DNA of 64,000 bases from Thinopyrum elongatum (taxonomy: Eukaryota; Streptophyta; Magnoliopsida; Poales; Poaceae), in the NCBI GenBank assembly GCA_011799875.1, contig CM022299.1:208946070-209010069 (forward strand). Reading direction: 5' to 3'. The notes beneath the pieces are model-generated. The model worked only from the letters and a program-made list of their open reading frames with translations, did no database searches and had not been told where the DNA came from. This document shows positions 20,979 to 32,799 of the stretch, piece after piece. A program made the translations under genes and the position numbers. Numbering within the stretch: position 1 is the first letter of the stretch; every line of letters starts with the position of its first letter.

Positions 20979-23852
20979 ATGGCTCCAAAAAAGAAGACTT
21001 CAGCCATCGGTGCGTCCACATCCAACCCGCCTGCTCCCGTGCAGGAGGGTACCGACGTGATTGCGGCTGCTGGGGGGACTGGAGAGCGAGAGCTCCTATT
21101 ACCTCCACCTGTCCAAAACCGGGCCAGCAACGCCAATCTTGGCGCTGCTGGGTCTGGGAACGCAGCGCTGCTCGCTGCTGCTGGCCCTGCAAGCTCCAGA
21201 AACGGTGCTGCGCGTTCTGGAACGCCTGCGCCGGTTCAGACGCCGCGGCCTTCGCAAGAAGCCCGTGACAGGCAGCGTCCTGATGCCCCAGGTGCCAGGC
21301 GCTCCCTGGATAATGAACTTGCGCATCAATATTGAGATGCGCGGGGTCACCATACGCAACAACACGTTGGCGGGGTCGAGGCGCGGTCGCCTGGGCGTGG
21401 AGATGCTCCTTCTAACACCGTTAGGAGTAAGAGCATCCCACAGTCCTCACGCCACTCGATACCTCCCTCACCAGCAGAAGCGTTGGCGCGTGCGCAGCTG
21501 CTCCTGAACTTCCCTCCACCAGCAGATAAGCTTGACGAGTGGAGGGCAACCATTCAGAGCCTTCTCAGCTTCGCTGATGCCGACCCAGTGCGCACGGCCG
21601 ACAAGAGAACTGGTGACGATGCTGTCACCAACAAGAACGGCGAGGGGGCAACAACCGTACACTCCCCACCTAGACGGCCTCGATCGCCAACACGTCGAAA
21701 CGACGCCCGTGGCGATGATTCCACGGCGTCGTCTGACCCGCGAGCTCGTCGCGACCAGCGCCTCGTTCTTCAGGAACACAGAGGAGAAGACGCTCGTAGC
21801 ACTATCGAGCGAAGGAGAGAAGCGCATCGTCAGTCCGACAGACGCGCGGGGCCCGCTGTTGACATGCATGCGCCAGGGGATCCTGGCGACTTGCCGTACG
21901 CGGTAAGTTGTCCAGCGTTCACCCGTGAGCTGCGGCAGGTCCAGTGGCCCAATCGCAAGGCTTTCAGGCCTGACGTGCCGGAGAAGTATGATGGCAAGAC
22001 ACACCCGTCGGAGTTCCTCAGCATTTACACCATTGCGGTGCAAGCTGCCGGGGGACGAGACGACAAGATTCTTGCTAACTACTTCCCGCTCGTGTTAAAG
22101 CGCAACGTCGTCTCATGGCTCATGCACTTGCCGGAGAACTCCATTTCTTCATGGGCGGACCTGTGCCATCAGTTTGTTGGTGCCTTTACTGGCGGTCATC
22201 AACCTCATGGCCAGGAGAGTGATCTTCACCTCATCCCCCAGAAGGAAGGAGAGCCCCTGCGCAAATACATTCAAAGGTTCAGCCGCGTACAGTACAACAT
22301 CCCAGATGTTCACCCCGCTGCGGTTATTAGCGCGTTCCATCAGAACGTGCGTAACCGCAAGATGCGGGAGGAAATGGCAATGACCAAGGTCAGAGACATT
22401 GGCCAGCTATATGCTCTCGCCGACAAGTGTGCGTGCGCTGAAGAGGGAAGGAAACTTCCCGGTGAAGGTGTTGGCGCAGGGGGGAGCTCTGACAGCGAAG
22501 GTACCGCCCCGGCAAAGAAGGGCCGGCGGCGGAACAACAGGAAGAAAAAGGGCAAAGCTGTGCTTGCCGTCGAGCAGTCCAGCGGCAACGGCAGCGCCGA
22601 CAAGGCCAAAGTCGAGGGCTCCGGCAAGGAGATTGCTGCGTGCGCCAACTGTCAGGCCTTGGCGGCTGCCGACAAGCAGGACGGCTCCGACAAGCAATAT
22701 TGCAAGATCCACCGCACCAAGGGGCACGATCTCCAGAACTGTCGACGAGTCGAGCAGCTTGTCGAACAGCAAAAAGCTGAGTATGAGAGACGTGACAAGG
22801 AAAAGGCCCCAGAAGGTGCTGGCGGGTCCGGCAAGAAACGCACTGCCCGAGGAGGGCGTCGCGGCAAGGCCAAGCAGCAGCAGCAGAGAGACAGGCCTCC
22901 TCGTGGCCGCGACAAAGATGATGATGATGATGATCTAGATGATGAAGAATCCAGTGAGCACGAATTTCAGAAAGCCGCAGAAGTCTTGTGTGTTGACGGT
23001 GATGCTTCGTTGCATTCTTCTCACCGCCAACTTAAACAGTGGGCGCGAGAGATCAATGCGGCGGAACCATCTGTTGACGCCAGAAAGCTTCTGAAGTGGT
23101 CCGACACGCCTATCGTCTTTGACATTGAGGACCACCCTGACCGCACAACGGCGGTCGGGTGCTTGCCGATGTTGGTTTCACCAACGATCCGCAACCTCAA
23201 GGTCACGAAGATGTTAGTTGACGGTGGGGCCGGCTTGGATCTGATTTCGCCCGCTGTGCTCCGGAAACTTCAAATCTCTGACGGCGAGCTTGAGGAAACT
23301 GGTACTTTCCAAGGAGTCAATCCAGGAAGGAGTAAGCCGAAAGGGAAGATCACGCTGCCAGTGACATTTGGCGGCGAGCTGAACTACCGGACCGAGAAGG
23401 TCACCTTCGATGTTGCCGATATTCCATTACCTTATAATGGGATACTTGGCCGTCCAGCGCTCGCCAAGTTCATGGCAGCCTCTCATTATGCCTACAACGT
23501 GTTGAAGATGCCAGGTCCAGTAGGTGTTATCACAGTTCCCTGCGACAAGAAGGATGCGCTTATTTGCGCCGACAAGATCTACCGGGAGGCAGCTGCCGCA
23601 ACTGCCGCCAAGGCACTTGCCGCTGAAGCTCTCGGGCGGGAGAACAAGAGGAAGTCCGGCAAGAGCTCCTGTGCCCACTCCGGCAAGCGCACCTCTTCGG
23701 AGTGCTGCGCTACCGTCGAGGACGCACCAGAGAGCTCCACCGGCAAGTGTAAGAAGAACAAAGCCGCTCTGCCGGCGACAAAGAAGGTGCCCGCCAAGGA
23801 GGATGGCACTGGTGGTTCCTTCACCATAAGTGCCACACTTGACAACAAATAG
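20979..23852 (+). pseudogene. Element 2 gag and protease
   Basis: The start is the ATG at 20979 (M-A-P-K-K-K-T-S), 86 bp after the LTR. The same frame runs on to 23852, apart from TGA 21333-21335. The retrotransposon gag domain (Y-D-G-K-T-H-P then F-V-G-A-F) lies at about 21985-22440. A zinc-knuckle-like box C-K-I-H-R-T-K-G-H-D-L-Q-N-C at about 22702-22743 has the spacing C-x2-H-x4-H-x4-C, with His in place of the usual second Cys. The protease carries V-D-G-G-A-G at about 23218-23235 and I-L-G-R-P-A near 23440. Linkers are rich in Lys and Glu. TAG 23850-23852 separates it from RT in the same frame. Confidence 0.88.
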
Positions 23853-25250
23853 GAAAACGCGCTCGTTGCTTTCCTGCGGGCGAATGTCGACGTATTTGCA
23901 TGGCAACCGTCCGACATCCCCGGTGTTCCCAGGAAAGTAATTGAGCACCACCTTGCCGTTTGTCCCCACGCGAGGCCCATCAAACAGAAAGCCAGAAAGC
24001 AAGCTGTGGAGCGGCAAGAGTTTATTGCGGAAGAAATCAAGAAGTTGGAAGCAGCAGGCCTCGTTAGAGGAGTGCTCCATCCTACGTGGTTGGCCAATCC
24101 GGTTGTCGTGCGCAAAGCGAATGGAAAATGGAGGCTTTGTATTGATTTCACTGATGTCAATAAAGCTTATCCCAAAGACCCATTTCCTTTGCCCCGCATA
24201 GACCAGATTGTTGACTCCACGGTAGGATGTGATTTGCTTTCATTTCTTGACGCATATTCAGGGTATCATCAAATCTTCATGGCTGAGGAAGATGAGGAAA
24301 AGACCGCATTTATCACACCCTGTGGCACATACTGTTTCGTACGTATGCCGTTTGGTTTGAAAAATGCTGGTTCGACATTTGCAAGAGCCGTCCAGATTGC
24401 TTTTGAGCCTCAGCTGCACAGAAATGTGGAAGCCTATATGGATGATATAGTGGTCAAAAGCAAAGACAGGGCTACTTTGGTTCAAGATCTAGAAGAAACT
24501 TTTGTAAATCTGCGCAAGATCAACCTGAAGCTCAACCCCGAGAAGTGCGTGTTTGGAGTTCCCTCCGGCAAGCTTCTCGGGTTCTTTGTGTCTCAACGTG
24601 GAATTGAAGCCAATCCTGACAAGATCAAAGCCATTGAGCAAATTGAAGCACCGAAGCGCGTCAAGGATGTTCGACGACTTGCCGGCTGTGTTGCTGCCCT
24701 CAGTAGGTTTATCTCCAAGTCAGCTGAGCGCGCCCTGCCATTTTTCAAGATCTTAAAAAAGGCAGGTCCATTGAAATGGACTCCGGAGGCGGAGGCGGCG
24801 CTGCAAGACTTGAAGAGATACCTCTCCTCTCCTCCAATACTTGTCGCGCCTAAACCACAAGAGAAGTTGTTGCTGTATTTAGCGGCAACCAATCAAGTGG
24901 TTAGTGCTGCGCTGGTAGCGGAGAGAGAGGTGGATGAGGAGGCAGTAACTGCGGCAAGCACGACCAGCGACAAGCTGGGGGCAACAAGTTTTGCTTCCAA
25001 CAAGGATTCGTCTGCGCAGTCAGGTGAAGTGATACAAAAGAAGAAAATGGTGCAGCGCCCGGTCTACTTTGTGAGCTCTCTTCTGCAGGGAGCTAGGTCA
25101 AGGTATTCTGGTGTGCAGAAGCTGCTTTTCGGCCTTCTCATGGCCTCGAGAAAGCTGCGCCATTATTTTCAAGCACATGAAGTTACCGTCATCACTCGCT
25201 TCCCGCTGAAAAGGATTTTGCAAAATCCAGAAGCAACAGGGCAGGATTGT
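23853..25250 (+). pseudogene. Element 2 reverse transcriptase and first RNase H region
   Basis: It is in the same frame as gag. Motifs include V-F-A-W-Q-P-S-D-I-P-G near 23890, W-R-L-C-I-D-F near 24130, F-L-D-A-Y-S-G-Y-H-Q near 24244, and Y-M-D-D at 24435-24446. The connection/RNase H region begins near 24830 (L-L-L-Y-L-A-A-T-N-Q) and includes R-P-V-Y-F-V-S and K-L-R-H-Y-F-Q near 25150. The frame is lost near 25243, where an extra base changes the frame before the A-T-G-[RQ] motif. Confidence 0.9.
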
Positions 25251-26500
25251 CGAGTGGGCGTTGGAGTTGTCGAGCTTTGGCCTCAAGTTTGAGAGTACAT
25301 CAACCATACAGAGCCGAGTTTTGGCAGAGTTTGTCGTAGAATGGACACCAACGCCAGACGAAGAAATCACAGAGATGACTCTCCCCGGCAAGGAGACAAG
25401 CAAAGAGTGGCTTATGTACTTTGATGGTGCCTTTTCGCTGCAAGGCGCCGGTGCTGGCGTACTGCTTGTCGCACCCACCTGAGAGCACCTCAAGTACGTG
25501 GTCCAAATGCACTTTCCCAAGGAACAGGCGACGAACAATACTGCAGAATATGAGGGGTTGCTTGCCGGTCTCAGGATCGCGGCAGACCTTGGGATCAAGA
25601 AGCTTATTGTCAGGGGAGATTCGCAGCTTGTCGTCAGGCAAGTGAACAAGAACTACCAATGCCCATTGATGGAAGCTTATGTAGATGAGGTGAGGAGGTT
25701 GGAAGAACGCTTTGACGGCCTACAAATGGAGCACGTCCCACGTGCTGAGAATGACATTGCCGATGGTTTGTCAAAGCGCGCCGCACTCAAATTGCCTGTG
25801 GAGCCAGGCACTTTTGTGCTCCAACTAACTCAGCCATCCGTGACGCCATCAGTAGGGCAAGGCAGGAAGAGGAAGTTAGCTTCTGGCGACTACTTCCCGG
25901 CAGAGCTCCCCGAAGCCGCCGGCAAGAAGGCTGCCAAAGCCAGCGCCAAAGATTCAGAGGGGCAACTTGCTCCGACAAGGCCTCGCGCTCTTGTCGTTGA
26001 AGCGGGTGCTCCTAGGCTAGAGGCAAAGGGGCAACTTGCTCCGACAAGACTTCAGGTCCTTGTCGTTGAAGTAGGCGCTCCTGATCGAAGCGCTGAGGAG
26101 CAAGATGCTCCGACGAGGCCTTGGGCTTCCGTCATTGAAGCAACTACTCCCGACAAGCTTGTTGAAGGACAGCACGCTCCAGCAGGGCCCCAGGCTCTTG
26201 TCGTTGAGGCGGCTGTTCCCGCCAAGCTCGTCGGGGAACGGCAGGCTCTGGTAGAGCGACGAGCTCTTCCCGTAGGGCCTGATGTTCCCGTAGCAGAAGA
26301 AATGCCTTTAGTCCTCGTTGTCGAGCCACAGGCTCCAGCGTGGGCGCAGCAGATCGTCCGTTTCCTTCAGACAGGAGAACTTCCCGAAGAGCAGGAAGAA
26401 GCGGAGAAAGTAGCCCGACGGTCCAATATGTATCAATTTGTCGATGACATGCTGTGCAGAAAAAGACCAAACGGTGTGAAATTGAAGTGTATTCCCGGGA
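25244..26500 (+). pseudogene. Element 2 archaeal-type RNase H and repeat-rich linker
   Basis: In the new frame the second RNase H runs from about 25400 to 25800, with Y-F-D-G (near 25418), E-Y-E-G-L-L (near 25550), R-G-D-S-Q-L-V (near 25615) and N-D-I-A-D (near 25753) supplying the four acidic residues expected in this domain. TGA 25480-25482 interrupts it. After the domain comes an unusual linker holding the 69-bp tandem repeats, followed by the E-E-A-E-K-V-A-R-R segment that precedes integrase. A 1-nt loss near 26495 shifts to the integrase frame. Confidence 0.85.
25961..26320 (+). repeat. 69-bp (23-residue) minisatellite inside pol
   Basis: Units starting near 25961, 26030, 26099 and 26168, with a degenerate fifth, are spaced 69 bp apart. 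Each encodes a variant of G-Q-L-A-P-T-R-P followed by A-L-V-V-E-A and a short charged end. The spacing is a multiple of three, so the reading frame is kept. The repeats lie between RNase H and integrase, where closely related elements usually have a short linker. Confidence 0.85.
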
Positions 26501-27575
26501 AGAAGGACAGGAGCTGTTGGCGGAGATTCATGGAGGCATATGTGGTCACCACATAGGGTCAAGAGCCCTTGTTGGAAAGGCTTTCCGGCAAGGTTTCTTT
26601 TGGCCCACCGCCCTCCAGGATGCAACTGCACTAGTAACCAAGTGTGAAGCGTGCCAGTTTCATTCCAAGCAGATTCATCAGCCAGCTCAAGCTCTCCAGA
26701 CAATCCCTCTCTCCTGGCCATTTTCGGCCTGGGGGCTCGACATCCTCGGCCCCTTTCCCCGTGCCACCGGGGGCTTCGAGTACTTGTATGTGGCCATCGA
26801 CAAGTTTACGAAGTGGCCAGAAGTGGAAGCAGTGAGGAAGGTGACAGCACAATCAGCCATCAAGTTTTTCAAGGGAATTGTTTGTCGCTTTGGTGTTCCT
26901 AACAGGATCATCACCGACAACGGTACCCAGTTCACGAGCCACGCCTTCATGCAGTATGTCGAAGACCTTGGCGCCAAGGTCTGTTTCGCTTCTGTTGCTC
27001 ACCCCCGAAGCAACGGTCAAGCTGAAAGGGCAAATGCTGAGGTGCTGCGTGGGCTCAAGACGAGAACTTTCGACAGGCTGCGCAAGTGCGGCAAAAACTG
27101 GATCGAGGAGCTGCCAGTGGTTCTTTGGTCGATCAGGACGACGCCAAATCGAGCTACTGGCCAGACGCCTTTTGCTCTAGTTTATGGAGCAGAGGCAGTT
27201 CTCCCCACGGAACTCGTATACGGGTCACCTCGAGTGCTCGCTTATGATGAGCTTGAGCAAGAGCAACTGCGGCAAGATGACGTTGTGCTCCTCGAGGAGG
27301 ATCGTCTTCAGGCTGCTGTGAGAGCTGCTCGCTACCAGCAAGCTTTGCGTCGCTACCATAGCCGCAAAGTTAATGCCAGAAGTCTCGAGGAAGGCGACCT
27401 TGTTCTTTGGCACGTTCAGTCGGCCAAGAATTCAAACAAGTTGACGCCGAAGTGGGAAGGCCCTTATCGGGTGAAACGGGTCACCAGGCCCGGCGCTGTC
27501 CGCCTGGAGACCGGGGATGGCATTCCAGTGATCAATTCCTGGAACATTGAGCATCTCCGTAAGTTTTTCCCATAA
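26490..27575 (+). pseudogene. Element 2 integrase
   Basis: It is open from the frame change near 26495 to the stop at 27573-27575. The zinc-binding region shows H-G-G-I-C-G-H-H and C-E-A-C. The catalytic residues are in G-L-D-I-L-G-P, T-D-N-G-T-Q-F and G-Q-A-E-R-A-N. The C-terminal part has W-E-G-P-Y-R-V and ends R-K-F-F-P. Within the integrase itself I see no stop, so this is the least damaged part of the polyprotein. Confidence 0.9.
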
Positions 27576-28409
27576 GGCGCGGTTGCCGGGCCCTTCCCCG
27601 GCAACCACCTTTTGTACAAGTCTTGCCGCTGTTGCATGTAATCCTTTGTACAAAGCCAGGCGCAGACCCTGTGCATACATAAAGCTTTTGTATTTCGCAG
27701 TTTTTGACAATTTCATGTTTACTTTTATTTTGCATGATTATCTGACATACTGTGCAGTACAGCCTCCCCGGTAAGCATTAACGAGCCGCCAAGCTCCTAT
27801 ATCTTTATTTCCTCTTCTTTCTTTTTCTCAAAAAGACAGAAGCTTCCCTCGCGCACAAGTTTGCCGGGGGGGATGGGATAATGATATGGACCAGGTGTCG
27901 TTCAAAGAAACTTTGCCTTGCCGGGTAGAAGGCAGCGGCAAGCAGTGACAAGACCTTGCGGAGAGATCAGCGACAAAGCTAAGTGCCAAAGTTTGAATAA
28001 CCAAATTCTTTTTTATTCTCAAGGTTATTTTCCTTGAACGATACTACTCTTTGTATGGAAAACCTGTGCGCGACGGAACCTAAGCGCAATCGGTCGCGCC
28101 CTTACCTTGTTTCGAGTCCGCTCAACAACCTAAGTGGCCGCACTGAGCGCGACAAGGTTGCTTGCCGGCAGCGGCACCACCAGCAGGCTGCTGGAGTCCC
28201 GTACCCAGCGCTCGCAGCGATGGTGCGCGCACCGGCAAGTTTCCTATAAGCGTAGGGCAAGTACACATAAAGAAAGAAATTACTCAAGGGAGATGACATG
28301 CATTAACTTCAAAATATTGCATGTTATATTACAAGATAAGTTGCCGCGGCTTAAACAGATTGTTCTTTAACATGTCTAGCGGCGGCAAGGAGGGAGAAGA
28401 ATGGGCTCT
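27576..28409 (+). other. Element 2 spacer between convergent pol and antisense gene
   Basis: No gene is supported. It contains further ccggcaag/cttgccgg words, and on the minus strand an AATAAA hexamer at 28017-28012, about 390 nt past the antisense stop codon, which could serve the antisense transcript. Confidence 0.55.
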
Positions 28410-31400
28410 CTAATTGCGGTGCTCGCCTTCGACTCTTTGGATTTGGTCCACCCTCTCCACGATGGGCGCGACAAGGGCCTCTAGTGGTGCGGGGTCGTAT
28501 CCCTTCGGCAAGCTTTTGAAGATGTTGCTGAAGTCGACGCCCGGGTTTCTGTATGCTATCTTCACCAGCAACCTCCGGAGAACTCCCCGGCAAAGCCTGC
28601 GTGACTCGTCGGCCATTTGAGCCTTGTGATTGACTTGGAGCTGTTGGAGTGCTTCTACTACTCCGTCGAAGAACTCGGCTAGCTTGATGCTAGTTTGCGT
28701 GTTCTTGTTGGTGGAGTACCCGAAGTCCGGCACCTTCAGGGCAGTCAGCTCCTTGTCGATGTCCTCGGCTGCGCTGGCAAGCCTGTCTGTGAAGATCCCC
28801 ACGTTATCCCTGAACTTCTTGTGGGTTGCAATAGCGTCTTGAAGCAGACCCTTCTCCTTCTGGAGCTCTGCCATTAGAAGCCCTTCGCGCTTTCTGGTGG
28901 TGTCGAGCGTCTCCTTCAGCGTGGTCAGTTTCAGCTTCAGGTCTGCTCTGGAGTCATTGGCGGCGGCAAGCAGATTGTTCTTCTTGGCTATGGTAACTTG
29001 CATCTCCGCCAAAGTGTGGGTCACCTTTGCCCTCTCACTTTCGAGCGTTGAGAGCTTGTCACCGTTTGCCTTGAGGGCGACCTCTAGTCTTGCCACTTTC
29101 TCCTCCGTTTCCTTCCTGTTCACTTCTGCAGCAGCAACAGCGTTGGTGGCCTCCACCAACTTGCTGGCGTACTCTTGGGCCAAGGCTTCGATTTCCTTCT
29201 GGTGTTTTTGTGCCTGCCCCTGGGTCCGCTCTGCGACAAGTCTTGCCACCTCCTCGTCTTTCTGTCGGAGGGTTTCGGCAAGTTTCCTCTTGCGCTCGGC
29301 AAGTTCTTCTTCGTGGGCATCAAGGTCCACCTTCCGCTGGTTCAGATCACCGGCCCGAGCAGACAACTCCTTGGCGGTCTCCTCCTGTTTTTGTTCAATG
29401 TCTTGCTTCATCAGGAGGAGGGCCTGCCGTTCTTCGGCCAGCTGTGCCCGCTTGGCCTCTAACGCATTAAGAGATCGCGCGCGGACATCCGCCAAGATCT
29501 CCGCGCGCCTCAACATGTCAGCTTCGGCCTTCTCGATGAGCGCCTCCCTGGAAGCTAGCTTCTCCCGTCGGGCGCGATGAAGATTCAGCAGTTTTTGGAG
29601 CAGTTGCTCCTCTTCAGACGTGCTGCTGCTGCTGGCGCCTGGCGCATCCACAAGCTGGAGCCCGGCAGCGGCAAGGATCTCCTCGTCCACAACATCCTCC
29701 TCGGTTGACGCTCTGGAGCCCACCGTCCAGGGGAGGCTGACGTAGACGTTCTCGCCGACCCGGATGTATTTGCTTGGCGGAGGCGAGTTGGGTCCTGCCG
29801 CCTCGTCAGTGGTTGAGGGACCCGTGGTCGGAGTAGCGCCTGGCGCTCCTGTGGCCTCAGGGCCGTCAGTACGACCACCGGCTCCCTCGCCGGCCTCCTC
29901 AGCAGCCTTCTGGGCGGCCTCAGCTTCAGCAGCCTTGGCGGCTTCATCGGTGGGTGCCTTGGCGGTATTATCCTCGGCGGCCTTGCCGGCCTCTTCGGCA
30001 GCCCTGGCAGCCTCTTCGTCGGTAAGCTTGTCGGCTGCCAGCTTGTCGGCCTTGGCAGCGGCGGCCTTGGCGGCCTCGTCGTCGACGGCCCCTGCGGTGT
30101 TCTCCTCGGCAGAAGAGTCAATGTTCATTGGCTCCACCGAGGAGGGCTCTGCCAACCCGAGAAGTAAAGCAAAAAGAGCTTCAGGAAGAAATTCAAGAAG
30201 CCAAAAGAAAGAAAGCAGAAAGAGTTTTGCGGCAAGTGGGTTTACCCGTGTTGAGCTCAGGAGCGGTGGGCTCCCCTCCTCCGTCAACGTTTGTCATTGG
30301 GGTGGGGTCGCCAGCGCTGGTGCTTGGCGCTTCGGCGCTTGCCGGCTCCTCTTCATGGCTCGACTCGCTAGTGGGAGCCCTTACCGGAGATCTTCTCCTT
30401 GGCGGAGTGGTCTAGGGGGGTGGTACTTCTGGTGCACCTTCAGATGGCTCCACTTGCTGCTCCTCTCCTACACGCCCAAAGATGTCAGTAACAAAATGCT
30501 TGTTCCTCAGCGACCGCCAGCGAAAGGTAGTTGAAATACTTACGCTGGGGGCTGCGCTGGGGGCTGCAACGAGGGCTGGGCTCCGAGCTGGCCGGGACGG
30601 TCTCAGACGCTCTCCCGGTGGTTGCCATGGGCTCATCTTCGACGACCACCACGGTCTTGCTCGTCGAGACCTTAGCTCTCTTCCTTGTCCTCTCCGCCAA
30701 AGTTTCCTCCCTGCGGAAGCAAGGCCGGAGCGCGACAAGTGAGGACAGAAGCAAAACCTTACAAAGATTGAGGGTCGCGGCAAGGGAACTTACTCTTCCT
30801 CGTCGTCCTCTTCGCTGAGGGCGGAAAAATCAAAGTCCGCCTCCGTGTGAGGAGGGGGAGGAGTGGGAGCTGGGCTCCTTGGCCGCTTGGCGGGGGTAGT
30901 AGCAGCGGTCTTTGATGACCCTGCTCCAGTTGCCGGGGCCGCGTGAGACACTCCCGCAGCACCAGCCCTTGCCGCGGTTGAGCGCGTCGCACGGCGCTCC
31001 GGCGGTTGTTGAACTTCTTGCCGCTCAGCCACTTTGCCAAGCCTGCGAAGGCGTTTCCTCCTCAGAGGGGCTGGGGACTCTGACTGCGGTGGGCTTTTGG
31101 TGCCCTCCTCGGAAAAGGAGCCCTCATCCTCCGAGCTGCCTGACTCGTCGGCAGGCTGGCTTGGCCCGACATCCTTGCCGGGTGCGGCGAGCTCGCCCTT
31201 CCCGGCAAGCATCCCCTGCTCGGCAAGGATCTCCTTTTGTGCCTCGTCGAGCTCTGCCAAAGTATAACCAAAATCGCCAGCTTCCCTGGCGAGCCTGTCC
31301 TCCTCCACTCTTCGAGCAATGAATTCTATTTCTTGCTCAGTGGTGTTGCGGACGAGCCACTCTTCCACCCGGACCTGCTTTTCGACCGTGGAGTCAAAGA

Positions 31401-32427
31401 ATCGCCGCACGTCTTCTTCGAGCGGCACGTCCCAAGTTGCTTCAACGCTGTGCGCATTGCAGAGCGGCATCATAGCGATGATTGCACTCAATGCGGAGTT
31501 GTTGCAAAGAGGCACGATGTGCTTCGGCAGCGTGAACGCCTTGTCGCGCTTTTCTGGATCTGTCTCTTGCTTGAACAGTTCTCGCATGAAAAAGTCGTGC
31601 TGCAGAACTGTGAAGTTGTTGATCAGTCCAGGGCGCAGCCGCATGATATCGGCTGGGTTCTTCCAATCAGAGGCCGGCCTTCCTCTCTGCTGCAGAGGAG
31701 CAATGCGGCGGCGGAGGAAGTCTACGCCAACCATCCCTATGGTGAGCCCGGCCTCCCTGAGCCGTATGATCCTGGCAGCGGCAATCTCCAGCTTTTTGTC
31801 CTGGGGATCCAGATCGCTCCAGTCTGTGCCACGCGCCGCTGGGGTCTTGCGAAGCTCACAGTATGGTGGCGGATCGTCGTCAATGATCCAACACCATTCA
31901 GACCGGATTTCTCCCCATCTTGGGCGGAGATCCCCCTTCAGATAATGCTCCTTGGCGCCCAATCTTGAAACGAACGAGACGCCAACAGTGAGAGGCTCCC
32001 CCTTTTCAGCACGGGGAGTGAAGTAATGCCTGAACAGCGCGGTGTTGGGTGCGACGCCGACGAAGTTCTCGCACAGATGCGCAAATATTGCCATGGTGGA
32101 TACGGCATTCGGTGTGAGATCCAGCAGACGGAGGTTGAAGGTGTACATGACGTCGCTGAAGAAATCCGAATACGGTGGGCAGAGCCCGCACCAAAAGTAG
32201 CAAGCGAAGAAGGGGTACTTGCTCACTTCGCTCTCGTCGGTGGCTGGGCGGACGCGGGTGGCCGGATGCGCCTTGGTCCTCGCGGCCCACATGCCTTGGA
32301 ACTTGGCCTTCAGATCCGCCCCCGTGAGCGTCGGAGCGAAGAGCGCGTACTTCTGCCTCTTCATCTGCGCCTGGGTCTCCGTCCTTGAGGACTTCCCCGT
32401 CTTCCCCTTTTCTCCTTTGGGAGGCAT
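28410..32427 (-). CDS. Element 2 antisense four-exon gene, Transposase_28-like plus coiled coil
   Basis: Exons on the minus strand are 32427-30794, 30710-30544, 30467-30246 and 30148-28410, with introns of 83, 76 and 97 bp. Donors are GA/GTAAGT, C/GTAAGT and G/GTAAAC; acceptors are CCGCAG, GTGTAG and GGCAG. Phases 2, 1 and 1 all match, and the total is 3762 nt (1253 codons plus stop). Exon 1 holds a domain like the putative gypsy-type transposon family (Y-P-F-F-A-C-Y-F-W-C-G-L and W-C-W-I-I) followed by an acidic/basic Ser-rich tail. Exon 4 has an Ala/Glu/Lys-rich tract, then about 300 residues of heptad coiled coil and a compact C-terminal region. One in-frame TAG (30414-30412, exon 3) interrupts this copy. 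Function unknown; nuclear or capsid-associated roles are only guesses. Confidence 0.75.
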
Positions 32428-32580
32428 GGCGAAGGCGGAGCTGAGGACCGAGGGAGATGCGGACGCGCGCGGTGGCGGAGGATTGGGAAACTGCCTTTGT
32501 TTTAGAGCGGAGGAAGAAGAAGGCGGAGATTTGAAGATTGAGAATGGTGAGAGGGGTGTGCGAGTGCTTCTGCAGGTCCC

Positions 32581-32590
32581 TCCTTTTATG
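32581..32590 (-). promoter_or_regulatory. TATA box of the element 2 antisense gene
   Basis: The minus strand reads CCATAAAAGG here, about 155 nt upstream of the antisense ATG (32427). Between them is a CT-rich leader (many ctcc/cttc words), usual for plant 5' untranslated regions. The start codon sits in a good context (CGCCATGCC). Confidence 0.65.
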
Positions 32591-32799
32591 GGGAAAGATG
32601 CGGAACCATCCGCCCCTTCGTCATTCGAGATAACTGCGCACGCTTCCCACGCTCCGCATTCAACGCGCGACGCGTGGGAGAGCGTGCAATTAAACAGCAT
32701 AGAGACGTTTCGGCTTATCCTAGCCACGCGTGCCCGTGCACTGTTTGGGCCTGGCCAAACAACGCCCGGCACCGTGTGTGGCCCAGGCCCGGGGGCTCC
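32591..32799. other. Element 2 antisense upstream region and polypurine tract
   Basis: About 210 bp without a gene, between the antisense TATA box and the 3' LTR. It is rich in cgcgtg/cacgcg words, possible promoter elements for the antisense gene. It ends in a gcccgggggctcc tract that would prime plus-strand synthesis. Confidence 0.5.

Noticed and set aside
28897..29580. Plus-strand frame of 227 codons inside element 2
   Set aside because: It lies opposite exon 4 of the antisense gene; Ser/Ala-rich mirror frames of coiled-coil coding sequence are expected and no domain is seen.
29764..30534. Plus-strand frame of 256 codons
   Set aside because: Mirror of the Ala-rich tract of the antisense gene and crosses its third intron, so coding on the plus strand is unlikely.
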